This document shows positions 1 to 5,096 of a stretch of DNA of 5,096 nt, piece after piece. The stretch covers positions 1 through 5,096 of the forward strand of contig JAPPOW010000190.1 of assembly GCA_028817775.1 (NCBI GenBank), read 5' to 3'. How positions within the stretch are numbered: the stretch's first letter is position 1; every line of letters starts with the position of its first letter. The stretch comes from Candidatus Melainabacteria bacterium. GTDB taxonomy: Bacteria > Cyanobacteriota > Vampirovibrionia > LMEP-6097. The notes under the pieces were generated by a model. The model did no database searches and was not told where the DNA came from. It saw only the letters and a program-made list of their open reading frames with translations. The position numbers were made by a program, and so were the translations under genes.

Positions 1-1101
1 GTAATGAATAGCGCTAGAGATTTTACTAATAAAGAAATCTTGCCGCTAATTGATGATGCATTTTTGGAAGCAGAATTTCCGGCTGAAATTATTCCTAAAT
101 TAGGAGAGATGGGTTTCTTGGGAGCACCGCTTCATGGACATGGTTGTCCAGGGCTTGGCTATGTAGCTTATGGCTTAATTAATATGATGCTTGAAGCTGG
201 AGATTCAGCGATGCGTTCTTTTAATTCGGTGCAAACTTCATTGGTGATGCTACCGATTTCACAATTTGGAACTGAAGCCCAAAAAGAACTTTGGTTGCCT
301 AAACTTGCTTCTGGTGAAGCTATTGGATGCTTCGGCTTGACTGAGCCAGATCATGGTTCTAATCCTGGTGATATGGAAACTCGTGCAGAACAAGTTGCTG
401 ATGGTTTCAAGCTCAATGGCGCTAAGATGTGGATCACCAATGGTTCAATCGCTGATATAGCAGTAGTTTGGGCTAAGCTTGATGGTCGTGTGCGCGGCTT
501 CTTGGTAGAGAAAGACCGTGATGGTTTTAGTACAAAGTTGATGACACGTAAACATTCACTGCGAGCTTCTATAACTAGTGAATTGATTTTTGATGATTGT
601 ATTATTCCGGAAGAAAATTTATTGCCAGAAACTGATGGTCTCAAGTCACCATTTACTTGTTTAAATTCTGCCCGCCTAGGAATTGCCTGGGGTTCAATTG
701 GAGCAGCGATGGCTTGCTATCAAACAGCATTGGATTATTCATTGACGCGGGTACAGTTCAATGATCAACCGATTGCTTCGCATCAATTAATTCAACAGAG
801 CTTAGCTGATATGGTTTCTGAAATTACCAAGGCTCAATTCTTGACTTTGCATATCACTCGTCTTAAAGAACAAGGCAAAATGAAACCAGAACATATTTCA
901 ATGCTGAAACGTAATAATGTGCGCATGGCACTTGATATTGCCCGTAAGAGTCGAGATATTCTGGGTGCCAATGGTATCTCTGCAGAGTATCCAGTGATGA
1001 GACATATGTGTAATCTTGAGTCAGTACTCACTTATGAAGGTACTGAGAATATTCATACTTTGATTATTGGTAAGGCTATTACAGGCATTGCTGCATTCTA
1101 A
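1..1101 (+). CDS. gcdH: Glutaryl-CoA dehydrogenase, 5'-partial
   Basis: FAD-dependent acyl-CoA dehydrogenase that oxidises and decarboxylates glutaryl-CoA to crotonyl-CoA in the cytoplasm, normally passing electrons to electron-transfer flavoprotein; it belongs to lysine, tryptophan and benzoyl-CoA breakdown. Numbering from the ATG at base 4 (365 residues), I see the family segments CFGLTEPDHGSNP (109-121), MWITNGSIAD (142-151), RVQFNDQPI (249-257) and DILGANGIS (318-326). Glu345 in TYEGT is the expected catalytic base. Glu64, Arg71, Ser72 and Tyr344 match the residues I recall as Glu87, Arg94, Ser95 and Tyr369 of the human enzyme, which bind the distal carboxylate; this favours a decarboxylating glutaryl-CoA enzyme over a generic acyl-CoA dehydrogenase. 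Family members usually have about 390 residues, and about 25 N-terminal residues are missing here. The frame is open at base 1 (GTA), no ribosome binding site is visible, and the ATG aligns inside the first helix, so the true start lies outside the window. The C terminus (AITGIAAF) is complete. It converges on the minus-strand operon. Confidence 0.93.
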   Translation, partial: VMNSARDFTNKEILPLIDDAFLEAEFPAEIIPKLGEMGFLGAPLHGHGCPGLGYVAYGLINMMLEAGDSAMRSFNSVQTSLVMLPISQFGTEAQKELWLPKLASGEAIGCFGLTEPDHGSNPGDMETRAEQVADGFKLNGAKMWITNGSIADIAVVWAKLDGRVRGFLVEKDRDGFSTKLMTRKHSLRASITSELIFDDCIIPEENLLPETDGLKSPFTCLNSARLGIAWGSIGAAMACYQTALDYSLTRVQFNDQPIASHQLIQQSLADMVSEITKAQFLTLHITRLKEQGKMKPEHISMLKRNNVRMALDIARKSRDILGANGISAEYPVMRHMCNLESVLTYEGTENIHTLIIGKAITGIAAF

Positions 1102-1113
1102 TTTGGTATCAAG

Positions 1114-1235
1114 TAGAATCTGTTTGGAAAGCTCAAGAACAAGGCTTGCGAGAGTCCTGAAAGGACGTCCCGAAGTTGGCTGTAGCCAATGAGGGCGAGC
1201 ATAACGCAGTTATTGGGCTTTCCAGACTGATTCTA
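1114..1235 (+). repeat. 120-bp inverted-repeat element with branched RNA-like fold
   Basis: The 20-nt arms at 1115-1134 and 1215-1234 pair with 17 Watson-Crick pairs, two wobbles (1124/1225, 1133/1216) and one mismatch (1121/1228), and T1114-A1235 and A1135-T1214 extend the stem. The interior folds further. GCTTGC 1144-1149 pairs with GCGAGC 1195-1200. GTCCT 1154-1158 pairs with AGGAC 1162-1166. TTGGC 1176-1180 pairs with GCCAA 1185-1189 around a TGTA loop. ATAAC 1201-1205 pairs with GTTAT 1209-1213. The third hairpin can extend through tandem G-A pairs (1172/1192, 1173/1191) to CC/GG at 1170-1171/1193-1194. All three wobbles are U-G only in plus-strand RNA, hence the strand given. It begins 13 nt after the dehydrogenase stop. 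It could be a small palindromic mobile element with terminal inverted repeats, a structured 3'-UTR or a small RNA. I recognise no known RNA family and see no target-site duplication. Confidence 0.7.
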
Positions 1236-1268
1236 AAAAATAGGGGTGTCTTGCTCCCAAGCCACCCC
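1235..1268 (-). terminator. Rho-independent terminator of the minus-strand operon
   Basis: Read on the minus strand, a GC-rich hairpin is followed directly by TATTTTTT (plus-strand A-run 1235-1240). The outer stem pairs 1243-1248 with 1263-1268 (GGGGTG/CACCCC). After one mismatch (1249/1262), an inner stem pairs 1250-1253 with 1258-1261 (CTTG/CAAG) around a 4-nt loop. It sits about 226 nt past the stop of the beta-gamma gene, with no other minus-strand gene between. In the plus direction no T-run follows, so it would not be an efficient terminator for the dehydrogenase gene. Confidence 0.78.
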
Positions 1269-1494
1269 GTAATGAGACATATGTTAAAAAACTGATTTCC
1301 CTTCGAAAGAATGAAGAATTTTAAACTCTATTCCTGGCACACACTCACTCTGGCACCGATTTGTTATTCCTCCGAAAATGAAAGTTGGCTAATTAAACAC
1401 GCCTCACCCCCCTCAACTCATGCTTCTTATTTTGTATTTATCCCCTAAATAGGCTAGAAATAACACTGAAACTACCTATTTTTATTAAAAACCG

Positions 1495-2772
1495 TTAATT
1501 TATAGCCAAATCTTTCTTAATTAGCGCCATCATTGATTTATTTGCTTCTCTTTTGCCATTTGCTCTGAAATCTTGGCTGATAATCTCTAATTTATCTAGG
1601 CTCTCATTTCTTTCTATTAGATAGTGCTTTAGCATGGCAACTAGGCTTGAATCAATAATTAGCGTGCTTGCTTGATCAGATTTTAGTATCGCTTCTAGAT
1701 AGTTGATAGCTCTATGCAGCCCATCCTCTGAACTAATCAATAAATAATCTGGCAGATCTATTGCTGAGTAGAGAATTTCTTCACTTGAGACTTTGATTTC
1801 AGCTAATGAGAAACCAGTAGAGATAGTTACCGGGTTGTCATTTTTCTGTACAATATTTAAACCAGTTTCTACGGCTTGCTGAGCAAAGTTCCGAGCAGCA
1901 TACTGCACTCCTTCACCAGCAGTGCCTGCTACTACTATTGAAATAGGCTGCTGCAGTTTAATTTCTTGTTTAACTTCAAGCTTGGTTCCGGTTCCGCCTT
2001 GAGATCCTGACGAAGCCTGCGGCTTCTCAGGATGACATTCCTTATAGATTTTGCCAAAATTTACTCTGTCCTTACGATGCACTATTTCACCTAGTTCTCC
2101 AGAGTCCATTTTATTGAGAATCTCTTCAACGTCCTTCTTGCTCATTGGGTTCCATTTGACAGCATAAGCTGTGCATAGTTCTATCACTTCTACTAAAGCA
2201 AAACCCGGATATTTGATTGCAGCTAGAATTGCATCATCTAAATCTTGGTCAGTGGCTAGCTTGCGGCTGATATATGGTGCGTGAGCAGCTTCAAGTACTT
2301 TGGCTATCTGTAATGCTGGAGTCAGATTACCACCCATAGTAGTTGCGGTTCTAAAATCTTCTGGGGTGAGTCCAGAGTTTTGTCCCCCAGTCATACCGTA
2401 AACAAAGTTGTTGTGCAAGATTACAGTGAGATCACAATTGATCTTAGCCGCTTCAATGATGTGTAGCAGTCCAATAGTTGCACCACCATCACCAATCATA
2501 ATTATGTGCTTAGCATCATTGTCAAATAAAATCTGATCAGCCAATTGCATACCAGTGGCAACAGCAGTGCTGCGTCCATGAGTTGTATGAATGGTATTAG
2601 TCAAAAATAATTTATCAACTAAACCAGTACAGCCAATATCAGTAATTAAATTTATCTTGCTAGGCTTCTCGCCAAGTTTCTCCAGTGCTTGCCCTAATGA
2701 TTTATTGATCCATGTATGACCGCAGCCACTACAGTAAGGGAAGTCTAGTGAATCCACCATGTATTTAGCCAT
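1495..2772 (-). CDS. korB: 2-oxoacid:ferredoxin oxidoreductase, fused beta (TPP) and gamma subunit
   Basis: Cytoplasmic enzyme subunit that binds thiamine diphosphate and an iron-sulfur cluster, and with the alpha subunit converts a 2-oxoacid plus CoA to acyl-CoA, CO2 and reduced ferredoxin. Residues 1-244 are the beta domain: CSGCGH at 14-19, the TPP/Mg motif from GDG (94-96) to NN (121-122), and YGMTGGQ at 125-131. Cys14, Cys17, Cys48 and Cys200 match the spacing of the single [4Fe-4S] cluster ligands I recall for the Sulfolobus enzyme. Residues 277-425 are a gamma domain, opening with ISIVVAGTAGEGVQ. Separate beta subunits are about 270-300 residues, and gamma is more often separate or at the N terminus of alpha, so 425 residues with C-terminal gamma is unusual. 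The linker (about 245-276) contains a palindromic repeat. The start at 2772 is supported by GGAGG 6 nt upstream; Met5 is the alternative. It overlaps the alpha gene by 8 nt. No ferredoxin-like delta subunit is encoded here. The substrate is unknown; 2-oxoglutarate, pyruvate or 2-oxoadipate are possible, so the symbol is provisional. Confidence 0.88.
   Translation of the reverse strand: MAKYMVDSLDFPYCSGCGHTWINKSLGQALEKLGEKPSKINLITDIGCTGLVDKLFLTNTIHTTHGRSTAVATGMQLADQILFDNDAKHIIMIGDGGATIGLLHIIEAAKINCDLTVILHNNFVYGMTGGQNSGLTPEDFRTATTMGGNLTPALQIAKVLEAAHAPYISRKLATDQDLDDAILAAIKYPGFALVEVIELCTAYAVKWNPMSKKDVEEILNKMDSGELGEIVHRKDRVNFGKIYKECHPEKPQASSGSQGGTGTKLEVKQEIKLQQPISIVVAGTAGEGVQYAARNFAQQAVETGLNIVQKNDNPVTISTGFSLAEIKVSSEEILYSAIDLPDYLLISSEDGLHRAINYLEAILKSDQASTLIIDSSLVAMLKHYLIERNESLDKLEIISQDFRANGKREANKSMMALIKKDLAIN
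2004..2033 (-). repeat. Palindromic dispersed-type repeat inside the beta-gamma linker
   Basis: Bases 2004-2017 pair with 2021-2033 as a 13-bp stem interrupted only by a bulged C at 2011, around a TGC loop. Outer flanks read GAG before and GACATTC after on the plus strand. The pattern ATCCTGA...TCAGGATGACA resembles short palindromic repeats I recall as scattered in many bacterial genomes, often between genes. Here it is in frame and encodes about residues 247-257 (HPEKPQASSGS) of the oxidoreductase subunit, exactly between its two domains. No second copy lies in this window, so the repeat status rests on recall. Confidence 0.72.
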
Positions 2773-3919
2773 GGTAAGCCTCCATAATTTGATTTGGACT
2801 AATCAAGTCAGCTAGTGAATTAACTTTGATAATTTCTTTGCCGGCTAAATAAGGAGCTAAATAGTCAGCATATTGTCCTTGTAGATTAACTTCTGGGATT
2901 ATGACTCTAGAGCAGCCAACTGTAGCTTCTTCAATTGCTTTAACAGAAATTGGAAAGATGGTAAACAAACTGAGGTGATTTATTTTTTTCTTCTCTGCCC
3001 TTAGCTTTACAACTGCTTCTCTTGCACTTAAATCAGAAGCTAAAAAACTAATAATTGCAGTATCAGCACCATCATCAAGATTCAAACGGAAACTATTATA
3101 GTCATCCAAGTTATCCTGAATCTTTGCAGCCAGGTGTTCAATTACTTGGTAAGCTTCTTTTGATTTTTTGACTAGCCGTCCTGATTTGTCATGAGTTGAT
3201 GCTGTTGCTACTACTCTATGCTCACTACCCAAACCAGTAGCTAAAAATTTTGGCACTTCTTCAAGCTGATCAAAGTCATAAGTCTTATAAGGACTAGTAT
3301 CATCAAGGTTACGGCTTGGTCTATTGATAAACTTGACTTGAGATTTAACCTGTTCCATAAACCTTAAATTGATATTAGTTGAGGACATCAGTATATCCTT
3401 CTCTGTCAGCAGGATTACTGGAGTACGATATCTTTCAGCGCAATTAATGGCATCAACAGTTGTTTGGTAGCAATTGAAAATTGAATTTGGAGCAAAGACT
3501 GGAATCTCAAAACCACCTGAGATTAAATTACGAATGAAACTAATATCACCTTGTGCTGATTGAGTTGCAGCACCAGTACTGGGTCCTAATCTTTGCCCGC
3601 AGACTATCACTAATGGGGTTTCGGTAGCAAAAGCATAACCAATATTTTCAATCATAAGTGCAATACCAGGAGCAGAACTTGCAGTCATAGCTTTGGCGCC
3701 ACGCATACTTGCTCCGATACACATGGAGATTGCTGAAATCTCATCACTCGCTCCAATGGCTAGTTTGCCAGCTGCTTGTAATTTGGTGAGCATAGCAGTA
3801 TAAACACTGGATGCTGGCGTGATAGGGTAACCAGCAAAGAAATTTACGCCAGAGTCTATCGCTGCTCTAGAAATCAACTCAGCGCCGGTAACAATTTCTT
3901 GTTCTGCATCAGTGACCAT
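2765..3919 (-). CDS. korA: 2-oxoacid:ferredoxin oxidoreductase alpha subunit
   Basis: Alpha subunit (384 residues) of the same oxidoreductase; it covers the TPP from the partner side and shapes the 2-oxoacid pocket. Visible family signatures are GYPITP at 30-35, the stretch SDEISAISMCIGAS (58-71), GQRLGPSTG at 108-116, whose Arg110 likely corresponds to the arginine contacting the 2-oxoacid carboxylate in related enzymes, ATASTHDKSG (238-247, the position of the usual GxEHDExG), and EVNLQGQY at 343-350 in the C-terminal domain. The length fits an alpha chain without the roughly 200-residue N-terminal gamma domain carried by the large form of this subunit; the gamma domain is instead on the next gene. 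The ATG overlaps the alanine dehydrogenase stop as TAATG, and only a weak GAG lies upstream, so translation is probably coupled. The 3' end overlaps the beta-gamma gene by 8 nt. I see no signal peptide or membrane segment. Confidence 0.9.
   Translation of the reverse strand: MVTDAEQEIVTGAELISRAAIDSGVNFFAGYPITPASSVYTAMLTKLQAAGKLAIGASDEISAISMCIGASMRGAKAMTASSAPGIALMIENIGYAFATETPLVIVCGQRLGPSTGAATQSAQGDISFIRNLISGGFEIPVFAPNSIFNCYQTTVDAINCAERYRTPVILLTEKDILMSSTNINLRFMEQVKSQVKFINRPSRNLDDTSPYKTYDFDQLEEVPKFLATGLGSEHRVVATASTHDKSGRLVKKSKEAYQVIEHLAAKIQDNLDDYNSFRLNLDDGADTAIISFLASDLSAREAVVKLRAEKKKINHLSLFTIFPISVKAIEEATVGCSRVIIPEVNLQGQYADYLAPYLAGKEIIKVNSLADLISPNQIMEAYHG
2779..2783 (-). promoter_or_regulatory. 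Shine-Dalgarno site deciding the beta-gamma start
   Basis: The minus strand reads GGAGG followed by 6 nt and the ATG at 2772. It lies within the last codons of the alpha gene. Its ideal spacing selects the overlapping ATG at 2772 over the second in-frame ATG at 2760, which would lie 18 nt away. Confidence 0.8.
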
Positions 3920-5001
3920 TAATTTAACTCGATTAATAGCTTGCCCTGAGAAACATTGAGACCCTTTTTGAAGCCTGGGTCTTCATCAAGTGCTTCTAAA
4001 CCTTTGTCAGCTAATCTGATTAGATATGGCATGGTTGAATTGCAAAGCGCATGGGTACTAGTGTTTGGTACTGCACCAGGCATATTAGCAACTCCATAAT
4101 GGAGCACATCATCTTTAACAATAATTGGCTTCTCGTGACTAGTTACTTCACTTGTTTCAATACAGCCACCTTGGTCTACCGCCACATCAACAATCACTGA
4201 GCCGTAGCGCATCTTACGTACCATGTCTTGTGTGACCAGCATTGGTGCTTTTTTGCCACTGATTAATGCTGCACCAATAACTAAATCTGAACGCAGCACT
4301 GACTCTTCAATTGCAGCTGAGGTACTATAGATAGTAGTAACTCTACTACCAAACATCTCATCAATTCTGCCAAGTGCATGGATGTTTTTGTCGAAGACAT
4401 GGACGTATGCGCCCATACCAACAGCAATCTTAAGTGCTGCCTGACCAACAATGCCTGCTCCCAAAATGCTAACAGTTGCCTGTGGTACTCCAGAAGCTCC
4501 GCCCAATAAAATCCCTCTACCTGGATGTCCGCCTAGTGAAGATTCACCACGCTCTAAAAATCTAGCGCCAAGTTGTACTGCCATGCGTCCAGCAATCTCA
4601 GACATCGGTTGCAAGAGTGGCAAGCGACCCATTTGATCTTCAATAGTTTCGTAAGCAATACAATGCGCGCCACTGGTTTCTAAACCTTTAACCAAGTCAG
4701 GATCTGCAGCCAAGTGTAAGTAAGTGAACAAAATCTGTCCCTCTCGAAGCAGCTTGATCTCATCTTCCAGTGGTTGTTTGACCTTGGTGATGATATCAGC
4801 TTCAGCAAAGACTTCTTCAGCAGTTTTAATGATCTTAGCGCCGTTTTGGATATAGTCAGCGTCATGGAAGCTACTACCGATTCCAGCAGAACTTTCAACT
4901 AGCACCTCATGACCAAGTTCAGTTAGTGTCCTGACCCAAGCCGGAGTGATTGAGACTCTACTCTCGTTTGTTAGTATTTCCTTTGGTACACCTATTTTCA
5001 T
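3919..5001 (-). CDS. ald: Alanine dehydrogenase
   Basis: NAD-dependent L-alanine dehydrogenase, which interconverts alanine with pyruvate, NADH and ammonia in the cytoplasm, usually as a hexamer. The 360-residue length is typical. Catalytic and pyruvate-binding residues of the family are in place: Arg15 in NESRVSITP, Lys75 in KVKQP, His96 in TYLHLA, and Asp272 in VDVAVDQGG (probably Asp270 of the Mycobacterium tuberculosis enzyme). The nucleotide-binding fold has GAGIVG at 181-186, with Asp204 at the end of the second strand as expected for NAD. HYGVANMPGAVPNTST (301-316) is a hallmark that separates it from transhydrogenase and lysine-ketoglutarate reductase relatives. The ATG at 5001 gives the canonical MKIGVPKE start, and an in-frame stop lies 18 nt upstream. 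No strong Shine-Dalgarno site is visible. It is the first gene of the operon and supplies pyruvate, a possible substrate of the oxidoreductase encoded downstream. Confidence 0.95.
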   Translation of the reverse strand: MKIGVPKEILTNESRVSITPAWVRTLTELGHEVLVESSAGIGSSFHDADYIQNGAKIIKTAEEVFAEADIITKVKQPLEDEIKLLREGQILFTYLHLAADPDLVKGLETSGAHCIAYETIEDQMGRLPLLQPMSEIAGRMAVQLGARFLERGESSLGGHPGRGILLGGASGVPQATVSILGAGIVGQAALKIAVGMGAYVHVFDKNIHALGRIDEMFGSRVTTIYSTSAAIEESVLRSDLVIGAALISGKKAPMLVTQDMVRKMRYGSVIVDVAVDQGGCIETSEVTSHEKPIIVKDDVLHYGVANMPGAVPNTSTHALCNSTMPYLIRLADKGLEALDEDPGFKKGLNVSQGKLLIELN

Positions 5002-5043
5002 GGCACTAATGCTACTTTAACATTTTACCCAAATTTCTTATAG

Positions 5044-5072
5044 GTAAGTATCCCCTAACAGCACGTAAGTAT
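5044..5072. promoter_or_regulatory. Direct repeat pair GTAAGTAT, possible operator
   Basis: GTAAGTAT occurs at 5044-5051 and again at 5065-5072, 21 bp apart or two helical turns, in the 95-bp stretch upstream of the alanine dehydrogenase start. The second copy overlaps the TATAAT box on the plus strand and the first lies near where its -35 element would be. An 8-bp repeat at such spacing can occur by chance, so the operator reading rests mainly on position. Confidence 0.3.
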
Positions 5073-5075
5073 AAT
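5070..5075 (+). promoter_or_regulatory. Candidate -10 box of a divergent plus-strand promoter
   Basis: A perfect TATAAT on the plus strand, with no good TTGACA-like element 16-18 bp upstream (the bases there are AAGTATCC). Transcription would start near 5082 and run out of the window, suggesting a divergently transcribed gene. For the minus-strand operon the only -10 candidates are TATAAG (5042-5037) and TAAAAT (5027-5022), both without a convincing -35, so its promoter cannot be fixed. Confidence 0.4.
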
Positions 5076-5096
5076 TAGTGTGTGGAAAAGCCTTTA

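Larger units (their letters stand above)
1102..1494. other. Convergent intergenic region
   Basis: This 393-bp gap lies between the stop codons of two converging transcription units. The half next to the dehydrogenase holds the inverted-repeat element and the minus-strand terminator listed separately. The rest, about 1270-1494, is AT-rich with frequent stops in all frames. I find no credible gene, tRNA or promoter there. Transcripts of the minus-strand operon would carry it as a 3' untranslated region of about 226 nt before the terminator. I see no intrinsic terminator reading in the plus direction for the dehydrogenase, since neither hairpin is followed by a T-run on that strand. Confidence 0.7.

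Noticed and set aside
351..1031. Minus-strand open frames opposite the glutaryl-CoA dehydrogenase (351-644 and 834-1031)
   Set aside because: They are antisense shadows of a well-supported conserved gene, have no recognisable domain, and show only the composition expected from the opposite strand.
1098..1202. 34-codon minus-strand frame beginning MLALIGYSQL inside the inverted-repeat element
   Set aside because: It is open for the length of the element but has no ribosome binding site, lies beyond the operon terminator, and a run this short is expected by chance. The base-pairing explains the sequence better.
1233..1280. 15-codon minus-strand frame (MSHYGVAWEQ...) across the terminator
   Set aside because: It has no ribosome binding site and its sequence is explained by the terminator hairpin and T-run.
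1447..1481. AAATAGG/CCTATTT inverted repeat just past the beta-gamma stop
   Set aside because: A 7-bp AT-rich stem with a 21-nt loop and no T-run is too weak to call a terminator.
4451..4898. Open frames overlapping alanine dehydrogenase (4451-4636 plus strand, 4680-4898 minus strand in another frame)
   Set aside because: Both lie wholly inside the conserved alanine dehydrogenase gene and show no protein family features.
3919..5001. Reading the alanine dehydrogenase as a lysine-ketoglutarate reductase or transhydrogenase alpha subunit
   Set aside because: The TYLHLA, VDVAVDQGG and ANMPGAVPNTST segments and the 360-residue length are specific to alanine dehydrogenase.
1439..5058. TATCCCCTAA at 1439-1448 and 5049-5058, flanking the operon as a direct repeat
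   Set aside because: About ten 10-bp matches are expected by chance in a window this size, and the flanks do not extend the match.

Overview
The window is AT-rich bacterial DNA (roughly 40% G+C by eye) with compact, overlapping genes and a GGAGG ribosome binding site. All four large reading frames are intact metabolic enzymes. The host cannot be placed to phylum. The gene set (flavin-dependent glutaryl-CoA dehydrogenase, ferredoxin-type 2-oxoacid oxidoreductase, alanine dehydrogenase) suits an anaerobic or facultative heterotroph that uses amino acids. I see no phage, transposase, CRISPR, tRNA or rRNA gene.

Layout. Bases 1-1101 (+) hold glutaryl-CoA dehydrogenase, cut at its 5' end by the window edge. 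Bases 1102-1494 are a non-coding convergent gap. It contains a 120-bp inverted-repeat element that folds into a branched RNA-like structure (1114-1235) and, next to it, an intrinsic terminator read on the minus strand (1235-1268). Bases 5001 down to 1495 (-) form a tight three-gene operon: alanine dehydrogenase, then the alpha subunit of a 2-oxoacid:ferredoxin oxidoreductase (1-nt overlap), then a fused beta-gamma subunit (8-nt overlap). Bases 5002-5096 are the upstream control region. It carries a perfect TATAAT box on the plus strand, so a divergent gene probably begins just beyond the window, and a pair of 8-bp direct repeats 21 bp apart.

How the genes work together. Alanine dehydrogenase would turn alanine into pyruvate, NADH and ammonia. 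The oxidoreductase would turn pyruvate or another 2-oxoacid into its acyl-CoA, CO2 and reduced ferredoxin. The neighbouring glutaryl-CoA dehydrogenase allows a second reading: the oxidoreductase could make glutaryl-CoA from 2-oxoadipate (lysine or tryptophan breakdown), which the dehydrogenase would convert to crotonyl-CoA. The sequence does not settle the substrate.

The most interesting points are the branched inverted-repeat element, whose three G-U wobble pairs all favour the plus-strand RNA; the placing of the gamma domain on the beta rather than the alpha subunit; and a palindromic dispersed-type repeat inserted in frame exactly in the linker of that beta-gamma fusion.
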